DNA from: an uncultured Eubacteriales bacterium
Lineage (GTDB): Bacteria > Bacillota > Clostridia > Oscillospirales > Oscillospiraceae
Direction: 5' to 3'
Assembly (NCBI GenBank): GCA_902465435.1
Contig: CABQNH010000057.1
Location: 1-7,082 of the forward strand
Length of the DNA stretch: 7,082 nt
The notes under the pieces are model-generated. The model searched no databases. It was not told the origin of the DNA and saw only the letters and a program-made list of their open reading frames with translations. Shown piece after piece: positions 1 to 5,977 of this stretch. Both the position numbers and the translations under genes were made by a program. The first letter of the stretch is position 1, and each line of letters begins with the position of its first letter.

Positions 1-2125
1 TGCAGGTGGCCGGAACGGCCGCTGCATCCGTGACCATGTCATGTCCCAGTGCGTCCGTGTAATCGTCCACATAGCTCTCCCCGCACTCCGTGCAGGTGTA
101 GGTCGTGTAGCCGCGCTCCGTGCAGGTCGGTGCCGTCACGGAGGGCGTGTAATGATGCTCGTGGCCGCCTGTAAGCACGGTGGTGTAATAGATCGTTGCA
201 GGCGCGCCGCCGCGATAGAGGTAGGCTGCCTTCAGCGTGCTGGTGTAATTGGTAAAGCGCGGTGCGCGGGTGTTATACTGAATGGTGCCGTACTGGCCGT
301 TGTAGTGCGTAAGACCCTTCGCTGCAGACAGCGTCCAGAGGAAGGAGGTGTCGCCGGCGCCGACGCTCTCTGCTTTCGTGAAGGTGATGCTTTTTGCGCC
401 GTTGCACTGCAGGTAAAGGCCGTTTGCATCCTGCACGGTGTAATAATCGCCGAGCTTGGTGACGGTAAAGATGCAGCTTGCGTTGGTGCAGGTGATGGTG
501 TTGTTTGCAATTGTCGTTGCGGTGAAGCCGAGGAACTTTGCACTCTCGGAGGTGTCGTTGTTCATCATGACGCCTTCGTCCGGCGCGGCGACAACGTACA
601 GACCGGAGAAGTCATCGGTGTCGGCCGTGACGCGGGTGAAGGTATCCGTCTTTCCGCTCTCGTCCTCAACGCGATAGGAATAGAGCGCATAAAGCGTTTC
701 ATTGGCGGACGTCACGGTGTAGGTGCTGCCGGCCTTGTAGAATTCCGGCTTTTCCGTGGTATCCGAGACGGACTGCGCGACCCAGCCGAGGAAGCTGTAG
801 GCGTGCTCCGTCGCGGTGGGCGTGCCGGTCGGCGTCGGAAGAACCACCTCGTCGCCGATGTAGGCGGAAAGCGGTGCCTGCGTCACACCGGCGGGCACGC
901 GGAAGGTAACGGCTGCGGCCGTCTTTGCGGCAAATGTTACGGTCACGGTGCAGTCGGATTTCAGCTCGGAGAGCACAAAGCGGTTGCCGCTGCGGGTAAC
1001 GACGGCTGCGTCTGCCGGGGAGACGGTGCAGTCTGCGGCATAGTAGCCCTCTGCCGGGACGGCCGTAATGACGCGCCCGGTCAGGGAAACCTCGCCCATC
1101 TCCGGGTTGGCGGAGACGGCCGTAATATGGAAGCTCGTTGTGTTGAGGTCATGGGCATAGCCGGACGGCGTGTCCATGTCGGGGATGTCACGGCCGAACA
1201 GCGTCCAGCCGAACTCCGGATAGTCGATAAATACGTTGCGGTTGCCCTGCACGTCCTGACACAGGTCGTTGCGGCGCATTTCCCACTCATCGACGGGGTC
1301 CATTTCGCACCACTGCAGCAGAGTGTCGAGGCTTTCAATGACCTTTTTGCCGTCATTTGCCTGATTGCCGGAGCCGGAGGGCGCGGTTTTGGTGAAGAGG
1401 TTCAGGTTGTTGCCGGAGGCAGTGCCGTAGGTGACATAGACGTAGAGGTAGATTCTGGCGACGTCGCCCTTGATGTTGTCGTTGATCTCGACAAGACCGC
1501 CGCAGTCATTTTCAATGTAGCTGTCTCCGAGCGAGGCGTACCAGAGAACGGTTTTTCCGTTCCGGCTGTAGGTGGAGATGTCCTTTTCGTCAAGCTCTTG
1601 GCGGACATTGCCCATGGTGTAGTGGAGACGTGCGGAGTTGACGCCCGAGTCCGTCGGGCGCAGATGGTGCAGGTCGGAGCCGGCACCGGACTGATAGAAG
1701 TTGCCGCGGCTCTTCGGCCAGACGTGCTCGCGGTTGTACTTGGTGCGGCTGCCGTCATCGTCGGAGTAGAACAGCACGGCGTCGCTCAGCCCCTTGGCGC
1801 TGTCGGTCGTTGCCCAATAGCTTGTCAGCGAGGAGTAGCCGACCGGGTTCGTAAGCGTGGTCTTCATCAGCTTCTGCAGCGCAAGGTAGAGGTCGCTGCC
1901 ATAGCCCTCGACGGAGCTGTCCGTCTTTTTGCCGGACAGCCCGGAAAGCGTTTCAAAGCTGTAGCTACCGGTATAGTAGCGCTGTGCCTGCGCGCTGAGC
2001 GCCGTACAGGTTTGATGACGGACAGCATCGTTCTTGCTGGCCGCCAGGACGCTGAGCGAGCCAAGGCTGGAGAGCACCAGCACAAGCGCGAGCAGCGTCG
2101 CAAGGATGCGGTTTGTTCGTTTCAT
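1..2125 (-). CDS. Secreted endonuclease I (EndA/YurI-like) with C-terminal InlB-like and Cys-pair modules, 3' end outside window
   Basis: The frame is open from ATG at 2125 to the left edge (708 residues, no stop). An SD (AAAGGAA, 2132-2138) precedes the start. Residues 1-29 are a Sec signal peptide ending VLAA. Residues about 75-305 match the endonuclease I (beta-beta-alpha-metal) family: EHVWPKS at 133-139 gives the Glu-His pair (H134 general base), DLHHLRPTDSGVNSAR at 151-166 gives the metal-binding Asn (N163), KGDVARIYLYV is at 219-229, and the family block around DPVDEWEMRRN and QGNRN is at 276-297. Downstream lie an InlB B-repeat-like region (about 330-400), a second one of the Flg_new type with FLGW and LYALY (about 404-483), a beta-rich module ending in RFTNY and LYR (about 505-638), and a repeat with paired cysteines (CTEC) starting at 655; the next copy is cut by the edge. 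Family knowledge implies non-specific extracellular DNA/RNA cleavage for nutrients. The C-terminal modules are probably for adhesion or cell-surface display (inference). Confidence 0.93.
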   Translation of the reverse strand, partial: MKRTNRILATLLALVLVLSSLGSLSVLAASKNDAVRHQTCTALSAQAQRYYTGSYSFETLSGLSGKKTDSSVEGYGSDLYLALQKLMKTTLTNPVGYSSLTSYWATTDSAKGLSDAVLFYSDDDGSRTKYNREHVWPKSRGNFYQSGAGSDLHHLRPTDSGVNSARLHYTMGNVRQELDEKDISTYSRNGKTVLWYASLGDSYIENDCGGLVEINDNIKGDVARIYLYVYVTYGTASGNNLNLFTKTAPSGSGNQANDGKKVIESLDTLLQWCEMDPVDEWEMRRNDLCQDVQGNRNVFIDYPEFGWTLFGRDIPDMDTPSGYAHDLNTTSFHITAVSANPEMGEVSLTGRVITAVPAEGYYAADCTVSPADAAVVTRSGNRFVLSELKSDCTVTVTFAAKTAAAVTFRVPAGVTQAPLSAYIGDEVVLPTPTGTPTATEHAYSFLGWVAQSVSDTTEKPEFYKAGSTYTVTSANETLYALYSYRVEDESGKTDTFTRVTADTDDFSGLYVVAAPDEGVMMNNDTSESAKFLGFTATTIANNTITCTNASCIFTVTKLGDYYTVQDANGLYLQCNGAKSITFTKAESVGAGDTSFLWTLSAAKGLTHYNGQYGTIQYNTRAPRFTNYTSTLKAAYLYRGGAPATIYYTTVLTGGHEHHYTPSVTAPTCTERGYTTYTCTECGESYVDDYTDALGHDMVTDAAAVPATC

Positions 2126-2160
2126 GGTATGTTCCTTTCTTGGCGGCTTCTGATGGAATC

Positions 2161-2196
2161 AGGAGCCCCGTTTTACAGGGGAAATTCCGAACTCCT
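2161..2196 (-). other. Possible structured 5' leader of the endonuclease mRNA
   Basis: In the roughly 100-nt leader between the leftward promoter and the endonuclease start, AGGAG and CTCCT (2192-2196 with 2161-2165) can pair, stacked directly on CCCC/GGGG (2178-2181 with 2166-2169). This gives nine base pairs with an 8-nt loop and a 10-nt one-sided bulge. It lies upstream of the SD and does not cover it. There is no T-run after it, so it is not a terminator. It could be a transcript-stabilising hairpin or chance; I do not recognise a riboswitch class. Confidence 0.25.
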
Positions 2197-2230
2197 ACCG
2201 GTTACGGCATTTATCCCCATTCTTATCGCC

Positions 2231-2259
2231 ATTATACAACCGAATCCCGCCACTTGCAA
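2231..2259 (-). promoter_or_regulatory. Sigma-A promoter for the endonuclease gene
   Basis: Reading leftward, TTGCAA (2254-2259) is followed after exactly 17 bp by a consensus TATAAT (2231-2236). Transcription would begin near 2224 and give a leader of about 100 nt before the ATG at 2125. It is paired back to back with the queT promoter. Confidence 0.75.
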
Positions 2260-2288
2260 GAAGAACCGCTGTTTTTGTGCAAAATCGC

Positions 2289-2317
2289 TTGCAAATTATG
2301 TATTCCTTCGCTATAAT
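2289..2317 (+). promoter_or_regulatory. Sigma-A promoter for the queT operon
   Basis: TTGCAA (2289-2294), 17 bp, TATAAT (2312-2317). Transcription would begin near 2323-2325, right at the start of the structured leader. The -35 hexamer is identical to that of the divergent endonuclease promoter and the two -35 boxes are 35 bp apart. Confidence 0.78.
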
Positions 2318-2320
2318 AAA

Positions 2321-2446
2321 ACCCACCGAGGACGTTTTGCCGCGCCCGTCGGCCCAAAGGCAGTTCGTGACCATCCTGCCTTTGCCGGATTTCCGGTGAA
2401 AATCAAAACTATGGAGGTGCGCACGGGTGCGTGCGCGAAATGCAAT
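2321..2446 (+). promoter_or_regulatory. Candidate preQ1 riboswitch leader of queT (pseudoknot, class II/III-like topology)
   Basis: The roughly 120-nt leader of a queuosine-precursor transporter gene is where preQ1 riboswitches are found. Seen here: a nine-pair stem CAAAGGCAG/CTGCCTTTG (2355-2363 with 2376-2384) with a 12-nt loop; then a small CCGG-ATTT-CCGG hairpin (2385-2396); then an A-rich tail (2399-2408) running into ATGGAGG (2411-2417), which contains the SD. The loop segment CCAT (2371-2374) can pair with ATGG (2411-2414), forming a hairpin-loop-to-3'-tail pseudoknot with an embedded hairpin that would occlude the SD. A GCCG/CGGC hairpin (2339-2342 with 2350-2353) precedes it, and CACCG (2324-2328) can alternatively pair with CGGTG (2394-2398). 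This topology resembles class II/III preQ1 riboswitches; class III is known from Faecalibacterium-type bacteria. The exact class is not proven by eye. Confidence 0.62.
2413..2436 (+). promoter_or_regulatory. queT Shine-Dalgarno separated from its start by a hairpin
   Basis: GGAGG (2413-2417) is the only good SD near the queT start but lies 29 nt from the ATG at 2447. Between them GCGCACG (2419-2425) pairs perfectly with CGTGCGC (2430-2436) around a GGTG loop. Folding this stem brings the SD to an effective spacing of about 10 nt, which is why I prefer ATG 2447 over in-frame ATG 2411 or GTG 2417, neither of which has its own SD. Confidence 0.5.
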
Positions 2447-2951
2447 ATGGATCACAACAGAAGAAAAACCATTCACCGTCTAACCCTCTGCGGCGCCATC
2501 GCCGCAGTGTATGCCGTCGTGACGATCAGCACGGCCTCCTTTTCCTATGGTGCCGTACAGTTCCGCATCGCGGAGGCGCTGTGCGTTCTTCCGGCCACTA
2601 ACCCCTGCTGCGTGTGGGGGCTGTTTGTCGGGTGCGTGCTTGCCAATCTCCTGTCTACCGTGAGCGCGTTTGATATTCTCATCGGCTCTGCGGCGACGCT
2701 GCTTGCGGCGCTTCTGACGGCGCGCATCCGGAAGCCGTATCTTGTTCCGCTGCCGACGATCCTCTTAAACGGCCTGATGGTCGGCGCGATGCTCGCGGTC
2801 GTTTATCCGCTGCGCAGCTTTTTGGGGGGGCTTCGTGCTGTATTTTGGGCAGGTTGCGCTGGGTGAGACGGTCGTTCTGTATGCGCTGGGCGTTCCGCTT
2901 CTGCTCTATCTGCGCAGAAGCAAGGCCGGGACGCAGCTGAAGCAGATGTAA
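2447..2951 (+). CDS. queT: Queuosine precursor transporter QueT, interrupted by a one-base frameshift
   Basis: QueT is the substrate-binding membrane (S) component of an ECF-type importer for a queuosine precursor such as preQ1, used to modify the wobble base of GUN-anticodon tRNAs. The N-terminal frame (2447 to about 2830) shows the family features: TLCGAIAAVYAVVT, QFRIAEALCVLP, GLFVGCVLANLLS and DILIGSAATLLAALLTARIR, with five or six hydrophobic segments. After residue 127 the frame degenerates and stops at 2864-2866. The family C-terminus (LYFGQVALGETVVLYALG, ending in a basic tail) continues in the next frame to TAA 2949-2951. Removing one G from the G7 run at 2824-2830 restores a normal 167-residue QueT. 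The likely preQ1 leader upstream and the Gx transporter downstream support the assignment. Whether the frameshift is real, an assembly error or a slippage site cannot be settled here. Confidence 0.87.
2819..2830 (+). other. Homopolymer frameshift site in queT (T5G7)
   Basis: Five T (2819-2823) followed by seven G (2824-2830) mark the point where the QueT reading frame changes. With six G the protein reads RSFLGGFVLYFGQ and stays in frame to 2949. With seven G it ends after a short aberrant tail at 2866. Confidence 0.8.
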
Positions 2952-2968
2952 CGGGAGGCCTGAGCGGC

Positions 2969-3463
2969 GTGAAAACGAAGCGAATGACGCGCATTGCACT
3001 GCTGACGGCGCTGGCATTGGGAATTTTTCTTCTGGAGATGCAGATCCCCATGCCGATCCGGATTTCCGGCGTCAAGCTGGGGCTTGCCAATATCGTGACG
3101 CTTTTCGCACTGTTTACCCTCGGCGTGCCGGATGCCTGCTGGATTCTCTTTCTGCGGATCCTGCTCGGCAGTCTGTTCGGCGGGCTGAACACCCTGCCTT
3201 ACTCGCTTGCAGGCGGCGGAATGAGCCTGCTTTCCCTGCTCGTGCTGCGGCATATGGTCACACAAAAGCAAATTTGGGCCTGCGGCGTTTTGAGCGGCCT
3301 GTTTCACAATTTGGGGCAGCTTCTGATGGCGGTTCTTTTGACGGGAACGCCGTCTCTTCTGCTCTATCTGCCGCCGCTGGCGGCCTGCGGCATTCTGACC
3401 GGTCTGCTCACCGGCCTTTGCGCACAGCTTTGTATTCTCCGCTTACGAAGACGGAAAATATAG
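2969..3463 (+). CDS. Gx transporter family protein (PF07456, formerly heptaprenyl diphosphate synthase component I)
   Basis: This 164-residue integral membrane protein belongs to the Gx transporter family, structurally related to ECF S-components. Visible marks are the basic N-terminus, LLTALALGIFLLEMQIP (12-28), the signature around GVKLGLANIVTLFAL (34-48), LRILLGSLFGG (62-72) and a C-terminal basic cluster RLRRRKI. Five or six hydrophobic helices are apparent. The GTG at 2969 is chosen because GGGAGG (2953-2958) sits 10 nt upstream; the in-frame ATG at 2984 is too far from it. It begins 17 nt after the restored queT stop, so it is very likely on the queT transcript. The old 'heptaprenyl diphosphate synthase component I' name is a family label and not evidence of prenyltransferase activity. 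The substrate is unknown; the setting hints at a queuosine-related or other vitamin-like compound (inference). Confidence 0.9.
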   Translation: MKTKRMTRIALLTALALGIFLLEMQIPMPIRISGVKLGLANIVTLFALFTLGVPDACWILFLRILLGSLFGGLNTLPYSLAGGGMSLLSLLVLRHMVTQKQIWACGVLSGLFHNLGQLLMAVLLTGTPSLLLYLPPLAACGILTGLLTGLCAQLCILRLRRRKI

Positions 3464-3494
3464 CACGAATCGTATGAAATTTGGGAGGTTTCTT

Positions 3495-4091
3495 ATGAAA
3501 AGATTACTGGCAATCCTTTTGACCCTCGCCCTGCTGGCGGCAATGTGCACCGCCTGCAAAAAAACGGACAAGGCAGACGACCAGGCGGCGAGCGAGAGCC
3601 TACGCGCAAGCGGTGACGCGGCGGATCCCGACGAGAGCCGGGCCGACGGCACGGCACCGGCGGAAACGGACGGCGACGACACGGTCTATCTCAACTACAA
3701 CGGCCTGCGCTATGCCAATTTTACGCAGGATGACATGATCCACGCGGAGGGCGGCGAGCCGGACTTCACGATCGATCAGGACGACGGCAAGCTGTGCGGC
3801 TATAACGACCGGGAATTCCTTGGAATTTCCTTCGGTCAGGTACAGTACCATTTCCATGACGGCCGCATTACCGTGACCGGAAACTACACGAGCAACGGCG
3901 AGACGGACGAGCAGGCACTGGAAAAGATCCGTGCGGCCATGACGGCCGTATACGGCGAGCCGAGCGATTCCGTCGCCTCGGACGGCAACCATATCTATAC
4001 CTGGCACGACAGCACAAAGAATTATGCTTACTGCAACATCATTGTGCCGGGCAGCCTGCAGCTCACGTTCTGCTTTGTTGAGCAGGGCTGA
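3495..4091 (+). CDS. Small lipoprotein of unknown function
   Basis: The ATG at 3495 is chosen because GGGAGG (3483-3488) lies six nt upstream; an in-frame ATG at 3474 has no SD and would put the SD inside the gene. The 198-residue product starts with a lipoprotein signal peptide, MKRLLAILLTLALLAAMCTAC, with Cys21 followed by Lys-Lys as the likely lipidated residue (Cys18 is the alternative, with a less usual Met before it). Residues about 24-62 form a hydrophilic Asp/Ala-rich linker. Residues about 63-198 form a compact domain with GISFGQVQYHFHDGRITV (110-127) and ALEKIRAAMTAVYGEP (141-156), the latter recalling small surface lipoproteins that have a helix followed by YGEP and a Tyr-Trp strand. 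I do not recognise a specific family. It starts 31 bp after the Gx gene and ends before a strong terminator, so it is the last gene of the queT operon. It is probably anchored on the outer face of the membrane. Confidence 0.85.
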   Translation: MKRLLAILLTLALLAAMCTACKKTDKADDQAASESLRASGDAADPDESRADGTAPAETDGDDTVYLNYNGLRYANFTQDDMIHAEGGEPDFTIDQDDGKLCGYNDREFLGISFGQVQYHFHDGRITVTGNYTSNGETDEQALEKIRAAMTAVYGEPSDSVASDGNHIYTWHDSTKNYAYCNIIVPGSLQLTFCFVEQG

Positions 4092-4130
4092 TGCGCGCTC
4101 CGGCGGCACGCCGATTCCTTACTAAAAATG

Positions 4131-4180
4131 CAAGAAGGCTCTGCGGCAAGCCCCCAATGGGTGCCGCAGAGCCTTCTTTT
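4131..4180. terminator. Strong intrinsic terminator between convergent operons
   Basis: A perfect 17-bp stem (4132-4148 with 4162-4178), rich in GC at its apex, encloses a 13-nt loop in which CCC and GGG can pair further. It ends in TTTT on the plus strand (4177-4180). On the minus strand the stem is followed by GCATTTTTAG. It lies 40 bp after the lipoprotein stop and 27 bp beyond the stop of the convergent membrane-protein gene, so it can serve both operons. Confidence 0.9.
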
Positions 4181-4206
4181 GCTGTGCCTGACGCACATTA
4201 TGTATT

Positions 4207-4914
4207 CTATTTTTGCTCCGCTGTCTGCCCCTGAAAGACCCTGCGGTAGGGCAGACAGTCCCGGAACTGCCAGTGCCGCTCCAGACCGCGCGAACAAAGG
4301 CCGATGAGCGGGCCGTTGACAAGCGCGCACAGCACCGTGCCGAGGCGCACGCCGACGAAGCGTCCTGCGCCGAAAAACGCGAAGGACAGCGCCACGCCGA
4401 CCAGACAGCTTATGCAGTCATAGACGGTTTTGCAGTGGTGTGCGGCGAGGCCCCATTTTCGGGAAACCTCCAGCACGATCAGCTCATAGACCTCCGGCGT
4501 GAAGTAGGCGTGGAACAGCAGCGCCACGCCGAACGCGCAGATCACAAGCCCCAGCGCATAGAAAATCACGCGCGCCGCCATGCCCGTGCAGGGAAAAAGC
4601 CGCAGAAAAAGCGTGCAGCCGTCCAAAAACAGACCGTAGAGCAGGCTGGCCGGGAGGGCGAAAAGATAGGTCGGGCGAAAGCGCCGCAGCGCGGCGACCA
4701 TGCCAAGCAGCAGGATCGTCTGGAAGAGATACTGCGACATGCCGAAGGTAAACCAGGGAAGGTGCCGGGCAATTTTGAGGTAGAGCAGGTACGGCGGCGC
4801 GACCACCATGGAGACGCCGAAGTCTGCCGCAACCATAAGGGCGGTTCCCAACGCCAGCGTGAGCAGCCCCATCAGATAGGCAAGCTCCGTGGAAAAGATT
4901 CGTTTTGTTTTCAT
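4207..4914 (-). CDS. YczE/DUF6198-type integral membrane protein
   Basis: The 235-residue protein matches the YczE-like family (COG2364, DUF6198). Seen are an N-terminal helix with LALGTALMVAADFGVSM (19-35), where the family typically has a G-x-A-L-x-x-x-A-x-x-G-V-S pattern, TFGMSQYLFQTILLLG (56-71), LPASLLYGLFLDGC (87-100), a long hydrophobic stretch at about 112-135, and a C-terminal signature GVRLGTVLCALVNGPLIG (188-205). Five or six membrane spans are expected. The family has no firmly established general function; transport or membrane-bound regulation has been suggested for individual members. Its ATG lies 12 bp after the phosphatase stop, with AAGGTAG overlapping that stop as a modest SD, so it is the last gene of the leftward operon. 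The basic, Gln-rich tail (about 219-235) is cytoplasmic-looking. Confidence 0.85.
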   Translation of the reverse strand: MKTKRIFSTELAYLMGLLTLALGTALMVAADFGVSMVVAPPYLLYLKIARHLPWFTFGMSQYLFQTILLLGMVAALRRFRPTYLFALPASLLYGLFLDGCTLFLRLFPCTGMAARVIFYALGLVICAFGVALLFHAYFTPEVYELIVLEVSRKWGLAAHHCKTVYDCISCLVGVALSFAFFGAGRFVGVRLGTVLCALVNGPLIGLCSRGLERHWQFRDCLPYRRVFQGQTAEQK

Positions 4915-4926
4915 GCAGGTGCTACC

Positions 4927-5976
4927 TTAAGGAATTTTCGGCACCTCGATGCTGCTGGAAAAGCGCAGCGTGCGGGCGTCCTCTGCAACTTGGATGTAGC
5001 CGTACTTGGCAAGAAAGCGCAGCATGGGCGCGTTATCCCGCGGCACGGTGAGCGCCACGGCGCGCTTTCCCTCGGCGCGGTAAACGCAGACGCCCGTCCC
5101 CAGAAGCTGAATGGCAAAATCGCGGCCGCGATAGCCCTCCTTCATGCCGAGATAGCAGATCTCGCCGACGTCGCCCTCGTTCTCCGCCAGCCAGACCAGT
5201 CCAATGGGCTGCTCGTCCAGCATACCGAAAAAGCCGCGTCCCGTTTCCGGGATATGCGAAAGAAAGGCAAGAAGTTCTGCCGGATCCGTCGCGTCGCGAT
5301 ACCAGAGGTTATAGTCGTCGGAGGCCTTGTTGCTGCGCCACCAGTTTTGCCGCGCGAGCGTGGAGATCTCCGGGGACAGATGGGAGGCGTCGTTTAAGTA
5401 GTCGTAACGATAGCTCCCGTTTTCATAGTGCAGGAGGGAAACGCCGGTGTTGTCGCAGTGGCCGATCTGCTTCACGGTCAGTGCAGGCGCAAACAGCCGC
5501 AGCTGCACCCCGCGCAGCATGGAGCCGTGCGAGACAATCACGATGGTTTTGCCGTCGTTTTGCTCTGCGTACTCGGTCATTGCCGCAAGAAAGCGCCCTG
5601 TGTACTGCGAAAAGCGTTCGCCGTCGCAAAGGTCGGCGTGAACGGGGTCCTGATTGAAGCAATCGAGCGCTTGTTTATAAAAGTGGCCGAACGCGCCGAA
5701 GGGCATATCCTCAAACTTCCCAAAGTAGACCTCGCGGAAGCGGGGATCCGTGTGAAGGGGCAGGTTCTTCGGCTCATAAATGGCGCGCGCCGTGGTCGCG
5801 GTGCGGTAGAGATCGCTGGAATAAGCCGCGTCAACCGGGATATCCTGAAAACGGGCGCGCAGCGCCTCGATCTGGCGCAGACCGTTTTTGGTGACGAGCG
5901 AATTGTAGTGCCCCTGTGTGCGGCGGTAGATGTTGCCCTCTGCCTCGGCGTGCCGGATCAGATAAATGTTCGTCAT
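4927..5976 (-). CDS. Histidine phosphatase fused to a GNAT N-acetyltransferase
   Basis: Residues 1-200 form a complete histidine phosphatase (phosphoglycerate-mutase-like) domain. The motif LIRHAEAEGN gives Arg8 and the phospho-accepting His9, SSDLYRTATTA gives Arg58, REVYFGKFED gives the acid Glu82, and VSHGSMLRG gives His150, so all four core catalytic positions are present. Residues about 245-349 form a GNAT domain: EICYLGMKEGYRGRDFA includes the acetyl-CoA-binding motif A (RGRDFA, 283-288), and LTVPRDNAPMLRFLAKYGY (309-327) is the usual C-terminal strand-helix-strand. A Trp-rich linker (NWWRSN, LWY; 211-226) joins them. Expected activities are phosphate removal from a small metabolite and acetyl transfer to an amine; the substrates are unknown. 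It starts one base after the stop of the upstream gene (TGAT-ATG), so translation is probably coupled. No good independent SD is seen. Confidence 0.92.
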   Translation of the reverse strand: MTNIYLIRHAEAEGNIYRRTQGHYNSLVTKNGLRQIEALRARFQDIPVDAAYSSDLYRTATTARAIYEPKNLPLHTDPRFREVYFGKFEDMPFGAFGHFYKQALDCFNQDPVHADLCDGERFSQYTGRFLAAMTEYAEQNDGKTIVIVSHGSMLRGVQLRLFAPALTVKQIGHCDNTGVSLLHYENGSYRYDYLNDASHLSPEISTLARQNWWRSNKASDDYNLWYRDATDPAELLAFLSHIPETGRGFFGMLDEQPIGLVWLAENEGDVGEICYLGMKEGYRGRDFAIQLLGTGVCVYRAEGKRAVALTVPRDNAPMLRFLAKYGYIQVAEDARTLRFSSSIEVPKIP

Positions 5977-5977
5977 A

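Noticed and set aside
41..2446. A very long plus-strand open frame (941 codons to 2866) covering the endonuclease region
   Set aside because: Up to the QueT start at 2447 it is the antisense shadow of the endonuclease gene, whose minus-strand product has a signal peptide and complete family motifs. The plus-strand translation is low-complexity Val/Gly/Ala/Arg sequence with no recognisable domain.
2411..2446. ATG at 2411 or GTG at 2417 as the queT start
   Set aside because: Neither has an upstream SD. The extra residues do not resemble a QueT N-terminus, and they would place the riboswitch tail and spacer hairpin inside the coding region.
4213..5397. A 394-codon plus-strand open frame
   Set aside because: It lies antisense to the YczE-like gene and the C-terminal part of the phosphatase-GNAT gene, both with clear family motifs. 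Its own translation is rich in Gln, Arg, His and Ala, as expected for the reverse of GC-rich coding sequence.
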